The translations under genes were made by a program, and so were the position numbers. Below, piece by piece: positions 54,069 to 63,462 of a DNA stretch of 64,000 nt (the first letter of the stretch is position 1; every line of letters begins with the position of its first letter). The DNA is taken from positions 1-64,000 of the forward strand of contig NZ_JACAKB010000018.1 in NCBI RefSeq assembly GCF_030326305.1. The letters are read 5' to 3'. This DNA is from Myroides odoratimimus (GTDB taxonomy: Bacteria; Bacteroidota; Bacteroidia; Flavobacteriales; Flavobacteriaceae). The notes beneath the pieces are model-generated. The model was not told the DNA's origin. It saw only the letters and a program-made list of their open reading frames with translations, and made no database searches.

Positions 54069-54761
54069 TTATGATAAATAAAGTCTTGAATAAAGGCGTT
54101 CATGTTGCATAGATCTGATGTCAAAACCAATATTACACAGACCAATAAGGTTTCTATCCATTACCAATGACTCTTCACTTAGTTTCAATAAATCATCGTG
54201 TAAGTAATACAGGATATCTTGTCCATCTAGTTGTCCTAGTGGTACTAGCTTTACTGCATTGGTAACCATCCCTATAGCTGCATTGTAGTAATATGCATGC
54301 ATAGCTTCTACTAAAGGGATTTGCATTACTGCTGCAAAGACTCCATAGACAATACAATAGTGATTATAAGTCTCTTTTGCCTTAATCAACTGTTCCCATT
54401 GTTGTACTACAGCATGTTCTCCACTATATCTACTAAATATCTTATATAGACGCAATCCCAACTTCTGACTCCCTTGTCTTATTTCCATTGGCCCTTTTAG
54501 CGCATTACACTCTTGATCCAATGCAATTAGTTCTTTGATATCTCCTAACACAGTAGCATCATAGGCCAGCTTCATTAGTGCTGCATCATTGTACTTAATA
54601 TTATACCATAGACTATGTCTTATATACTGATCTGCTGATATCTTATCACACACCATCCCGTTTTGTACATAGGTTTCTAACCCATTAGAATGCGTATATC
54701 CCCCTATGGGTAATGCTGGATCTGCTAAATGCAATAACCTTCCTAAAAATGACTCTTGCAT
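54069..54761 (-). CDS. ureF: Urease accessory protein UreF
   Basis: A 230-residue helical protein with the UreF start LLHLADPALPIGGYTHSNGLETYVQNG and the conserved AIGMVTNAVKLVPLGQLDGQDILYYL near the C-terminus. UreF sits between UreD and UreG in the maturation complex and controls GTP hydrolysis. It starts 3 bases from the UreE stop. Confidence 0.93.
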   Translation of the reverse strand: MQESFLGRLLHLADPALPIGGYTHSNGLETYVQNGMVCDKISADQYIRHSLWYNIKYNDAALMKLAYDATVLGDIKELIALDQECNALKGPMEIRQGSQKLGLRLYKIFSRYSGEHAVVQQWEQLIKAKETYNHYCIVYGVFAAVMQIPLVEAMHAYYYNAAIGMVTNAVKLVPLGQLDGQDILYYLHDDLLKLSEESLVMDRNLIGLCNIGFDIRSMQHERLYSRLYLS

Positions 54762-54764
54762 ACT

Positions 54765-55262
54765 CTATAATTTTAATGATAAACTACCTTTAGGCAGTGT
54801 AAACGTAAACTTCTTATGTTGCTCAAAATCAACATTTGCATTTAGTGGACAACGCAATTTCTTTTCTACAATTTCTGTTGTATATCCATTTTTATCAAAC
54901 CACTCTTGCATAGAACGCTCATAAGGCATGTATAAACTATTATCTTCAGCAAAGAGTGGGATATGTTTATTTCCTATTTCATAAGCCACTAAACCTAATG
55001 TAATCATATCAGATGCTGTAAAGCAAATAGCCTTACAAGGCAAAATAGATATCATGATTACTTTTTGCTGGTCTTCATATAGGATATCTCCATCTTTTAA
55101 ACTCTGCCCTTTACCTAAAAAACGAATAGCAATAGATACCCCATCAGCTGTCACTAGACGCTGAATACGCTTGTCTACTTGATACCATTCGATGTGTAAA
55201 TAATCGATATGCTTTTCTATCTCTTCTGACTTACAATTTCTTATCGCTTGAGTTACTAGCAT
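54765..55262 (-). CDS. ureE: Urease accessory nickel chaperone UreE
   Basis: A 165-residue protein with the UreE N-terminal beta domain (HIEWYQVDKRIQRLVTADGVSIAIRFLGKGQSLKDGDILYED) and the C-terminal ferredoxin-like metal-binding region (LVAYEIGNKHIPLFAEDNSLYMPYERSMQEWF) with its central His. The His-rich tail of some UreE proteins is absent. It delivers nickel to UreG. An 88-base gap with a strong hairpin separates it from ureC. Confidence 0.9.
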   Translation of the reverse strand: MLVTQAIRNCKSEEIEKHIDYLHIEWYQVDKRIQRLVTADGVSIAIRFLGKGQSLKDGDILYEDQQKVIMISILPCKAICFTASDMITLGLVAYEIGNKHIPLFAEDNSLYMPYERSMQEWFDKNGYTTEIVEKKLRCPLNANVDFEQHKKFTFTLPKGSLSLKL

Positions 55263-55282
55263 TCTTACGTTTACTTAAAAAT

Positions 55283-55315
55283 GAGAATACAGGGCTAAAA
55301 AGCCCTTGTATTCTC
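55283..55315 (-). other. Intercistronic hairpin between ureC and ureE
   Basis: Arms GAGAATAC-AGGGCT and AGCCCT-T-GTATTCTC (one bulged T) around AAAA. On the transcript it is followed by ATTTTTAAG, a weak U-run. It could partially terminate transcription or stabilise the upstream ureABC message. Confidence 0.55.
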
Positions 55316-55350
55316 TTGTTGTTGGTTTATTTGTTTGTTGTTTCTATAGT

Positions 55351-57072
55351 TTAAAACAAGAAATATCTCTGTCCTAATGCTACCTCATCTATTGGCTTGC
55401 AAGTGATTTTCTTACCATCTATACTTACCTCATAGTTCTCTGGATTCACAACAATCTCTGGTGTAGCATGATTGTGAATCATATCTGCTTTAGAGATATT
55501 ACGACAGTTAGTCACTGGAAGCAATGTTCTAGCTACCCCGTATTCTTCTTGAATACCTTTTTCTAGAGATACCTTAGAGACGAAATTAAAACAAGTATTA
55601 GTTACTGCTTTTCCTAATCCTCCATACATCGTTCTTAAGATAATAGGTTGTGGTGTAGGGATAGACGCATTTGCATCTCCCATCTTAGAAGCCGCTATCA
55701 TTCCTCCTTTTAAGATCATCTCTGGTTTTGCCCCAAATAATGCTGGTTTCCATATTACTAAATCAGCTATCTTACCTGGTTCTATTGACCCGATATAATT
55801 AGATACCCCATGAGCAATAGCAGGGTTGATTGTATACTTCGCTACATATCTTTTTGCACGGAAGTTATCATTCCCTGTTCCCTCATCCTCTGCTAGACTA
55901 CCGATTTGTTTCTTCATCTTATCAGCTGTCTGCCATGTTCTAGTAATTACCTCACCTACACGTCCCATTGCTTGAGAATCAGAACTCATGATACTAAATA
56001 CTCCTTGGTCTTGCAGGATATCTTCAGCCGCAATAGTCTCAGGGCGAATACGCGAATCCGCAAAAGCTACATCTTCCGGAATATCTTTACTCAAGTGGTG
56101 ACATACCATTAGCATATCTAAGTGCTCATCGATTGTATTTTTAGTAAATGGTCTTGTCGGGTTAGTTGATGCAGGTAATACATTAGGGTACATTGCAGAT
56201 TTTATAATATCAGGTGCATGTCCTCCTCCGGCTCCTTCTGTGTGGAATGTATGGATTACACGTCCATTAATCGCTTGCATTGTGTCTTCTAAGAATCCTC
56301 CTTCATTTAACGTATCTGTGTGTATTGCTACCTGCACATCATACTTATCTGCTACAGATAACGCTCTATCTATAGTAGCTGGAGTAGCTCCCCAATCCTC
56401 GTGTATCTTTACTCCTAAAGCTCCTGCTTCAATCTGTTCGATAATAGGCTGTTCTGTACCTACATTTCCCTTTCCGAAGAAACCAAAGTTCATAGGTAAG
56501 TGATCCACAGCTTGCATCATACGTCTAATACTCCATTTACCAGGAGTCACAGTTGTTGCATTTGTTCCATCTGCTGGTCCTGTACCTCCTCCTATCATTG
56601 TAGTCACTCCACTGTATAGGGCTGTCTCTATCTGTGTAGGGCTGATATAGTGAATATGAGTATCTATCCCTCCTGCTGTAACGATATGCCCTGCTGCTCC
56701 ATGTACTTCTGTAGAAGCCCCGATAATCATATTAGGACTCACATCATCCATCGTATCTGGGTTACCCGCTCTACCTACTCCTACTATCTTACCATCTTTA
56801 ATACCGATATCTCCTTTTACGATACCCCAGTGATCAATGATAATAGCTCCTGTAATTACCATATCTAACACCCCTTCATGACTAAGATGATTAGAAGATT
56901 GCATCATTCCATCACGTACAGTTTTTCCTCCACCGAACTTACTCTCATCCCCATAACTTGCAAAGTCTTTCTCTACCTCAATGATAATCTCTGTATCTCC
57001 TAGACGCACTCTATCTCCTACTGTAGGACCAAAGATTGCACTGTAGTTTGCTCTACCAACTTTTAAACTCAT
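55351..57072 (-). CDS. ureC: Urease subunit alpha
   Basis: A 573-residue nickel metalloenzyme catalytic subunit. It has the metal-ligand pair HIHYISP (about 138), the carbamylated Lys in [15 protein letters not shown] (about 218-232), nickel-binding His in [11 protein letters not shown] and [13 protein letters not shown], and the flap His in [23 protein letters not shown]. Hydrolyses urea to ammonia and carbamate in the cytoplasm. Length and every active-site motif are complete. The start overlaps the stop of ureB by 4 bases (ATGA). Confidence 0.97.
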   Translation of the reverse strand: MSLKVGRANYSAIFGPTVGDRVRLGDTEIIIEVEKDFASYGDESKFGGGKTVRDGMMQSSNHLSHEGVLDMVITGAIIIDHWGIVKGDIGIKDGKIVGVGRAGNPDTMDDVSPNMIIGASTEVHGAAGHIVTAGGIDTHIHYISPTQIETALYSGVTTMIGGGTGPADGTNATTVTPGKWSIRRMMQAVDHLPMNFGFFGKGNVGTEQPIIEQIEAGALGVKIHEDWGATPATIDRALSVADKYDVQVAIHTDTLNEGGFLEDTMQAINGRVIHTFHTEGAGGGHAPDIIKSAMYPNVLPASTNPTRPFTKNTIDEHLDMLMVCHHLSKDIPEDVAFADSRIRPETIAAEDILQDQGVFSIMSSDSQAMGRVGEVITRTWQTADKMKKQIGSLAEDEGTGNDNFRAKRYVAKYTINPAIAHGVSNYIGSIEPGKIADLVIWKPALFGAKPEMILKGGMIAASKMGDANASIPTPQPIILRTMYGGLGKAVTNTCFNFVSKVSLEKGIQEEYGVARTLLPVTNCRNISKADMIHNHATPEIVVNPENYEVSIDGKKITCKPIDEVALGQRYFLF

Positions 57073-57443
57073 AATGATTTGTTTTTAAAGTACTGTTTCT
57101 CTACTTTTTTCATCGCTATAGCTTTAGCTTCTTCAGAGATAGTCTCTCCATTGGCTAAATCGTTATGTCCATATATCTTACGTTCACCAGCATAAGGTAC
57201 TAAGTCTACCTCTTTTTCTTCTCCTGGTTCAAAACGAACAGCTGTACTAGCAATAATATTTAATCGTTTACCAAATGCCGCAGCACGGTCAAACTCCATC
57301 ATTTTATTAACTTCAAAAAAATGATAGTGAGACCCTACCTGGATAGGTCTATCTCCTTTGTTAACCACTGTAATGGTAGTAATCTCTCTACCTTCATTAC
57401 AGATGATATCTTCCTCTTTAATAAAATATTCTCCTGGAACCAT
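57069..57443 (-). CDS. ureB: Urease subunit beta
   Basis: A 124-residue protein with the UreB core: [46 protein letters not shown], then [23 protein letters not shown]. It packs with UreA and UreC in the apo-enzyme. It starts 16 bases after ureA and overlaps ureC by four bases. A short C-terminal extension ([21 protein letters not shown]) is a little longer than in many homologues. Confidence 0.95.
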   Translation of the reverse strand: MVPGEYFIKEEDIICNEGREITTITVVNKGDRPIQVGSHYHFFEVNKMMEFDRAAAFGKRLNIIASTAVRFEPGEEKEVDLVPYAGERKIYGHNDLANGETISEEAKAIAMKKVEKQYFKNKSL

Positions 57444-57459
57444 TTGTTTTGGTATTAAA

Positions 57460-57762
57460 TTATCGAATAGGGTTATGTACCGTTACTAGCTTTGTTCCAT
57501 CAGGAAAAGTAGCCTCTATTTGTACATCGTGAATCATCTCGGCAATTCCGTCCATTACATCTTCACGTGTTAATAGTGTAGCTCCATACTGCATTAACTC
57601 TGCTACTGTTTTTCCATCTCGTGCCGCTTCTAGAAGCTCACTACTGATATAGGCTATAGATTCTGGATAATTTAGTTTTACCCCTCTAGCCTTACGCTTT
57701 TTGGCTAATTCACCAGCCAAGTGCAAAAGCAACTTTTCCGTTTCTCTCGGTAATAAATGCAT
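57460..57762 (-). CDS. ureA: Urease subunit gamma
   Basis: A 100-residue protein with the UreA pattern: [55 protein letters not shown] and the closing [23 protein letters not shown]. It is the first gene of the operon ureA-B-C-E-F-G-D-urea transporter. The upstream 130-base region holds no clear TAnnTTTG element. Confidence 0.96.
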   Translation of the reverse strand: MHLLPRETEKLLLHLAGELAKKRKARGVKLNYPESIAYISSELLEAARDGKTVAELMQYGATLLTREDVMDGIAEMIHDVQIEATFPDGTKLVTVHNPIR

Positions 57763-57892
57763 ATATATTTTTAATTAAAATTGAAAAAATAGAATAACAC
57801 TCCAACATAGATTTAACTATATTGGCTACATATTGATTGATTAACTAAGTAGCAAAGATTTGACCACAATTACCCTGTAGTCATTATTTTTT

Positions 57893-58279
57893 TTAAACTA
57901 TCCCATGAGGAATCTTAAGTGACTGATATAGCAAATATTTCGCTCTATGCTGTTGCAGATAAGCAGATACATTGTCCTTACTTAAAACGGGTGTAGTAAA
58001 ACGCTCATTAAAAACGTATGTATGCAGAAAGTGTAGTAGATCACCTAAATCTATTTTATCAGTAGAGAAGTCCTTAGTGTCTAATGAACTTACATATTCC
58101 ACCTCTACTTCTATTTGACAAAAAACTTTAGACGCTTCTTTCTTGCTAACTTGATCAGATAACAAAACCTTACCTGATACGGCATAATTCTTCCCTGCCT
58201 CTACACGTTGGCTTGCAAATACAAATCCAAAATGAAAGAGAAAAAAACACAAAACGATAATTCGAGATAATGCTTTCAT
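57893..58279 (-). CDS. Small secreted hypothetical protein
   Basis: About 128 residues from ATG 58279 (MKALSRIIVLCFFLFHFGFVFASQ signal peptide; the ORF extends further upstream to 58348 without signal character). The mature part has ten or so charged residues and a predicted helix-rich end (DLLHFLHTYVFNERF). No family is recognised. It is monocistronic and divergent from the OsmC gene. Confidence 0.55.
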   Translation of the reverse strand: MKALSRIIVLCFFLFHFGFVFASQRVEAGKNYAVSGKVLLSDQVSKKEASKVFCQIEVEVEYVSSLDTKDFSTDKIDLGDLLHFLHTYVFNERFTTPVLSKDNVSAYLQQHRAKYLLYQSLKIPHGIV

Positions 58280-58437
58280 AACAGCGTTATATACCTTGTT
58301 CTTAATTATGCCACAAAGATAAAATCTATATACTCCATCTAATAGCACAAATCTTGACTATACTACCATAAAATAGGCAATTGAGAACATAAATCGTTAA
58401 ACTTGTCTTTATCTTTATGGACATAAAACACACAACA

Positions 58438-58908
58438 ATGAAAACACATAAATATCAAGCTACCATAGAGTGGACAGGTAACAAAGGAACAGGAACTGAT
58501 AACTACAAGAACTATGAAAGAGATCATACTATTACAATTGATTATAAACCTGCTATATTAGGTTCATCTGACCCTGCTTTTAGAGGAGATAAGACCAGAC
58601 ACAACCCTGAAGATATGCTTATTTCTTCTCTATCTTCTTGCCATATGTTGTGGTACTTACACTTCTGCTCTATAAATAATATTATTGTAGTAGCATATAC
58701 AGATCATGTGACTGGTGTAATGATAGAAAAAGTAGATGGCAAAGGTAGATTTATTGAAGTAACTCTTAATCCTACGATAGTCGTAACTAATAAAGATATG
58801 GTCGAAAAAGCAAAAGAACTACATTATAAAGCCAATGAATATTGCTTCATCGCTAACTCAGTAAACTTCCCTATCAAACACAATCCTACTATCCTTGTAC
58901 AACAATAG
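58438..58908 (+). CDS. OsmC-family peroxiredoxin-like protein
   Basis: 156 residues from MKTHKYQATIEW; the alternative ATG seven codons upstream at 58417 is less typical of the family start. The OsmC pattern is clear: HTITIDYKPAILGSSDPAFRGDKTRHNPEDMLISSLSSCHMLWYLHFCSINN, with the Cys in SSCHM and the second Cys in NEYCFIANSV. OsmC/Ohr proteins reduce organic hydroperoxides through these two Cys. It is monocistronic. Confidence 0.85.
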   Translation: MKTHKYQATIEWTGNKGTGTDNYKNYERDHTITIDYKPAILGSSDPAFRGDKTRHNPEDMLISSLSSCHMLWYLHFCSINNIIVVAYTDHVTGVMIEKVDGKGRFIEVTLNPTIVVTNKDMVEKAKELHYKANEYCFIANSVNFPIKHNPTILVQQ

Positions 58909-58955
58909 ACACACGAAATCCGTACACTCCTCGTTAGTATAATAAATATATCCTT

Positions 58956-60119
58956 ATGCTACCATCACATATTAAAATATTTCAATACCTATTATTGTTT
59001 TTAAGTAGTCTTTACATTTCTACTAATTATGCTCAAAACAAACTTATTGTCAATGACATAAAAGACAAATCAATTGTAGCTCTTGGAGATGCAAATCATA
59101 CTGATTATACAACGAGTACACTTAGAGTAGAACTAATAAAAGAACTAGTAGAACAACATAATTTCAAGATCATTGCTCTTGAATCTAATTTATATGAAGT
59201 GTATCAGGCTTTTGAACAATACAAGATCACTGGCCAAGTTGAGACAATAAATAATGCTATTTTTTTTATCATGAGAAATAAACCTCTTGAAGAGTTATTT
59301 ATCTATCTAAAAGAACAATATGAGAAAGGTAATCCTGTCAAAGTAGTTGGGTTTGATGCTGACTTTTCTGGTGAGTATTCAGATACTGTTTTTACAAAAG
59401 CTATAACAGAAACTCTTCATAATACCACTCTAAGTTGTACATCTATATCTTCTAATGAGTTTAAAAAGCACTTTAAAAACCTAGCTATTACCAATCTTAA
59501 AGCATTATTTCGTACTAAAAAAGATTACAATATTGTTTATGACTACCTTCAATGTTATCTAACCCAAATAGAAAGTAATCCAGTATTAGAACAAGCTTTA
59601 AACAATCTGATAAAAAAATTACAAGCAAAAAATAGCAAGACTGACTCAGATAATCATAGAGATCAATTAATGTATGAGAATATATTATTCTTAAAAGAAC
59701 AATATCCTAATGAGAAGATAATCTTATTTGGTTCTTCTACTCACTTTATTAGAAAACCAAAGGCTATTGAATCTTCTTTTATGCAAAATAACAGAATCAC
59801 TTTAGGGTCTCTATTAGCTGATAACTTTAAAGATGATTACGCTTTTATAGCTTATACTGCTATAAGTGGAAATTCGTTAGGCTTCTATGGTAAAAAACAT
59901 AAATTAAAAGAAGCAATACCAAACTCTATCGAACAAATAATAGCATCCAATCACAAAGAAGAAGCAACTTCTTATTATCTTAATAAAAATGATAAAATTG
60001 TGACTCAAGCAACATACTCTCGTTTTTTAGGTAATATGTTCCTTAAGATGAATATCCCAGAAGTTGTCGATGGCATTGTTTTAATCAAAAATAATAATAC
60101 TGAAACCCTAAAGAAATAA
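58956..60119 (+). CDS. Secreted erythromycin-esterase-family protein
   Basis: A 387-residue protein with a signal peptide (ending NYAQ, about 27). It has the PF05139-like pattern LGDANHTDYTTSTLRVELIKELVEQHNFKIIALESNLYEVYQAFEQYK (His and Glu positions of the EreA/C active site) and KVVGFDADFSG, IILFGSSTHFI later. Known erythromycin esterases open the macrolide lactone ring; most family members are uncharacterised hydrolases, so a resistance function should not be assumed. No neighbouring resistance gene or mobile element is visible. Confidence 0.75.
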   Translation: MLPSHIKIFQYLLLFLSSLYISTNYAQNKLIVNDIKDKSIVALGDANHTDYTTSTLRVELIKELVEQHNFKIIALESNLYEVYQAFEQYKITGQVETINNAIFFIMRNKPLEELFIYLKEQYEKGNPVKVVGFDADFSGEYSDTVFTKAITETLHNTTLSCTSISSNEFKKHFKNLAITNLKALFRTKKDYNIVYDYLQCYLTQIESNPVLEQALNNLIKKLQAKNSKTDSDNHRDQLMYENILFLKEQYPNEKIILFGSSTHFIRKPKAIESSFMQNNRITLGSLLADNFKDDYAFIAYTAISGNSLGFYGKKHKLKEAIPNSIEQIIASNHKEEATSYYLNKNDKIVTQATYSRFLGNMFLKMNIPEVVDGIVLIKNNNTETLKK

Positions 60120-60323
60120 TCATTCTTGCTAGCTATACCACTATATTAATACAGAATTGTTACTTAAAAGGACTCCTCTGGCAATAACTCTGCAAAAACA
60201 CCTCTCATATTCAGCAACCAAATATATTCAATAGATACCTCCTACAAAAGCTCGTTTATAAAGAAAATCAAATATCCTAATAATCACTACTAAAGAATAA
60301 AATCAACTTATTACTTTATACTA

Positions 60324-61710
60324 CTACTTCTTTTTAAGTAAACTCTTTGCCGTTGCTTTCCCTTTTTCAGTTAAATAGTATTTCTGGTTACAGCCCGTAG
60401 GTTTATCAGGTATTGTCAAAGCAATATATTCTCTTTCAAGAGCTGCTTGCAAGTAATTTCTTCTAAAATTCTCTCTATTTAATAGCCCTAATTTCTCTTG
60501 TAATTCTTCTCTACTATGTATATCAATAAAAGCTTTTAAAAATTCTATAACTTGTGGACTATCTTGCATGGTATCATGTTCAATAAGTACAAGAGGTTCT
60601 GCTAAGGAAGGGTAATCTTCAAGAAGTTTTCTGAAAACGAAAAACAATCTATACCATAGCCCTGCAATATTCTAGGTACACCTGACCCTAATTGTTCTAC
60701 TAGGTCTAGGTCTTTAAATATTCGTATAATCTCTTTATTTCAAGGTACAGAAAAACCATAAAAAAACTCTTCTTTTGACAATCCATCAGGCAATCCACCA
60801 TAGGAGGTAATCTCTAGTCGATCATCAAAGATCCCAAACTTAGGAGCGATCTCTTGAGTATAATCATTGTGTACAAAAGCATTTAAAACAGCTTCCCGCA
60901 AAGCAATTACATTCCATAAACGCCTTTCTTTCCTTTCTTTTGCTGTGATTTTAGTTAAAGTCCTGTTTTCTACATTTAACTTATCTAGTACTTGGTAAGT
61001 TGCTTTTATCAATGATTCATAACCAAACTCAGTACTCTCTTCTAACTCTACCCTATCTAGCCTATATAACGAGCCACTTTAACTGAAACACTATTGCTAT
61101 CACTCATTATATAAGCGACATAATTATATTCCTCCTTCTTGGTTAAAAGTTCTAAATTAGTAGCAAACTATTCATTTAATGTCCTATTAATAAACTGAAA
61201 ATAGATATGTAACTGTTGTTTAGGAAATCTAATTTTACTAATAGAGTTCCTTGTTCATTTACTATATAAGTTTTCTATTAGCTTAGTGGTCATAGGCTCT
61301 GAAGAGCTTCCTATTCTAATAAATGTTCCTTTCTCTGACATTCCATATTTCTTGATATAATAAGGTTTCTCATATCCACCTGCTATAATAATTTTTATAG
61401 CATTCTTGCCATCTGTATTTTCAACAACTAAATCAAATAGCCCTAAACACAAAGGAAGAATATTAGTCTTTAACCTATCTTTAATAAATAGTTGATCTTG
61501 ATCAAGATTCTTTACTTCTATAGGGATACCTTTATTATTCATACCTATATAAAGCACACCACCTTCATTGCTATTTAAGAAAGCGACAATTTCTTTTTCT
61601 AAATCTGAAGTTAGCTGTTGTTTAAATTCTAGATGCTTATTTTCGAAGATAACTTTAGCATTATTAACCACAACTAAAATACTGATTACAAAACCAATAA
61701 AATAAATCAA
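60324..61710 (-). pseudogene. AlbA_2/RecG-like putative transcriptional regulator, multiply broken
   Basis: Three ORFs in three frames (61710-61255, 61012-60740, 60647-60324) reassemble into one ~480-residue family protein: the N-terminal AlbA_2 domain (LEFKQQL...GGVLYIGMNNKGIPIEV), the central ATPase-like VALREAV-type segment (VIALREAVLNAFVHNDYTQEI, DRLEITSYGGLPDGLS) and the C-terminal winged helix (ELQEKLGLLNRENFRRNYLQ). In-frame stops at 61255-61257 (TGA), 61168-61170 (TAG) and 60740-60742 (TGA), plus two frame changes (near 61070 and 60610), separate them. The family is often annotated as a putative DNA-binding ATP-dependent regulator. Confidence 0.75.
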
Positions 61711-61743
61711 TTCAAATAAGCTTAATCTTTTTTAGCAAATAAA

Positions 61744-61774
61744 AAACCTCAATAGAATGCATCTATTGAGGTTT
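61744..61774 (-). terminator. Terminator after the SEC-C gene
   Basis: Stem with arms ACCTCAATAGA / TCTATTGAGGT around ATGCA, plus poly-A before and poly-T after it. It is identical, including the loop, to 63392-63422. Confidence 0.85.
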
Positions 61775-61796
61775 TTAATACTTCATTTTCTACTAA

Positions 61797-63350
61797 CTAA
61801 GCATTAGTGTTTTTTAATAAACAACACTTCTTATATTTCTTACCACTTCCACAAGGACAAGGATCATTTCTATTAACCTTTTGCGAATTGATAATTTGAT
61901 GATTAGTGAACTGATTTAAAATAAAATCATTATACATCTCATTACTAACACTATCCATATCATCAGGTTCTTCATTACCTTCTAGCATCATATTGATTTG
62001 GCCAATAGTATTAAATTCTAATTGGAATACTTCATCTAAATCTCCTGTAAGACACATCATAACCTCTTCTAAATCTCCACAAGTCATGTAATCCACATAC
62101 TCCAATTCAAATAACTTCTCAATCTCTGGTAATAATTCTTTTGCTTGAATATCAATAACATCTCCTATCAAAAGACCTATAAAATCAGGGTCTATTTCTT
62201 CTTCTTTACCCTGAATATAATAATTCATAACTACCTTAAACCACTTTATGACATCTTTACGCCTTTTAGGTTGAAATAAAGCTAACTGTGCAATAGCAGA
62301 TGTAACAGCTGTTTTAGAATAAGTATATATAAGTGGTTTTTTGACGTAATCTAACAATATCTCTGTTTGATTTTGTCCTAATTCGTAAATAATCATCCAT
62401 AGATATTCAGGTAACAGATCAGCAAAATACATGTATAAGTATTCTTCACTCTGTGCTAATACATGCAATAATTTAGGTAAACTCTCTGTTGCTTTTAATT
62501 CTCTTAATAATAATAAACTATTAAAAACAAAATTATAATTAGAACTATCAAATTCCTCTTTACTAAAATATGTATAACGAGTAATACTATCATCTAACAC
62601 AGTCTCTAAGTCATTTATCAAAGTGACACGTGGTAAAGCTAACAACACCTGAATATCTTCTTCACTAAGTATTTCTTGTTTATAAAGAAGTTCAATCTCT
62701 TTATGATTAAACTTAGGTGCTAACTTATTTCTTGTCTTAGGCTGATTAATAGTTGTTCTCATATAATCTTCTGCCTCTATAGTACTCTTACTAAGAACCT
62801 CTGAAGCAAGAATAAAATTCTCAAAAGCATCTATTAATACTGACTCTGGATTTATCTCTTTAAGTATGTCGAGTCTTATTCTGGCTTGCTCAAAATTACC
62901 TTTATAGACATAATACTTAACAGCTATATTAGACATTGCTTCTACTTCACTTACATGAAATACTGTTCGCTCAGGATACAATACCTTAAGGTCTAAAGAA
63001 CTGCCCAAAAGTTTTATTACCGTATCAAAGTCTCGATTATCAATACACATTGCTGCTTTATTAACCTTAGCAAATAAATATTCTGGGTGCTTTTTTATTA
63101 TACTGTCATTCACCTCAATGGCTTTCTTGGTATTACCTTTTGTGTTATACCAAATCGATAAATAATTTTTAAACTGAGGAATCGTAGGGTATGTGGCAAT
63201 CGTTTTCTCTAATAACTTATCTCCATTTTTACTTCCCTGTATTGCCACTTCATGCATCTCTCCCATTAATTTTGCAACCTTAGGAGTTATTTTTTCATCT
63301 ACTATTTGATCATAAGTAATAGTATAACCTATTTGTTTTAGTTTTGCCAT
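61797..63350 (-). CDS. SEC-C motif protein with TPR-like and helical-repeat regions
   Basis: About 517 residues from MAKLKQIGYT; the ORF begins at 63410 inside the upstream terminator, so the downstream ATG is chosen. Residues 60-200 show a TPR-like pattern (IPQFKNYLSIWYNTKGNTKKAIEVNDSIIKKHPEYLFAKVNKAAMCIDNRD), and the centre is a helical-repeat scaffold. The C-terminus has the zinc-binding SEC-C motif: NRNDPCPCGSGKKYKKCC (about 494-511). SEC-C domains bind zinc and SecB or nucleic acid in other proteins; function here is unknown. It lies between two identical terminators. Confidence 0.7.
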   Translation of the reverse strand: MAKLKQIGYTITYDQIVDEKITPKVAKLMGEMHEVAIQGSKNGDKLLEKTIATYPTIPQFKNYLSIWYNTKGNTKKAIEVNDSIIKKHPEYLFAKVNKAAMCIDNRDFDTVIKLLGSSLDLKVLYPERTVFHVSEVEAMSNIAVKYYVYKGNFEQARIRLDILKEINPESVLIDAFENFILASEVLSKSTIEAEDYMRTTINQPKTRNKLAPKFNHKEIELLYKQEILSEEDIQVLLALPRVTLINDLETVLDDSITRYTYFSKEEFDSSNYNFVFNSLLLLRELKATESLPKLLHVLAQSEEYLYMYFADLLPEYLWMIIYELGQNQTEILLDYVKKPLIYTYSKTAVTSAIAQLALFQPKRRKDVIKWFKVVMNYYIQGKEEEIDPDFIGLLIGDVIDIQAKELLPEIEKLFELEYVDYMTCGDLEEVMMCLTGDLDEVFQLEFNTIGQINMMLEGNEEPDDMDSVSNEMYNDFILNQFTNHQIINSQKVNRNDPCPCGSGKKYKKCCLLKNTNA

Positions 63351-63391
63351 CATTAGAACTATTAAAATATTTATGCTAAAATAATGCAAAA

Positions 63392-63422
63392 AAACCTCAA
63401 TAGAATGCATCTATTGAGGTTT
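63392..63422 (-). terminator. Terminator after the TonB-receptor gene
   Basis: Arms ACCTCAATAGA / TCTATTGAGGT around ATGCA, an exact copy of 61744-61774. It lies 40 bases beyond the receptor stop at 63463. Confidence 0.85.
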
Positions 63423-63462
63423 TTTAATTGTCTCAGATTAAAATCCTTGAAATATCATATAT

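Noticed and set aside
58956-60119. Macrolide-resistance gene call for the erythromycin-esterase-like protein
   Set aside because: Only family-level similarity is visible, and there is no resistance context; the family includes many uncharacterised hydrolases.
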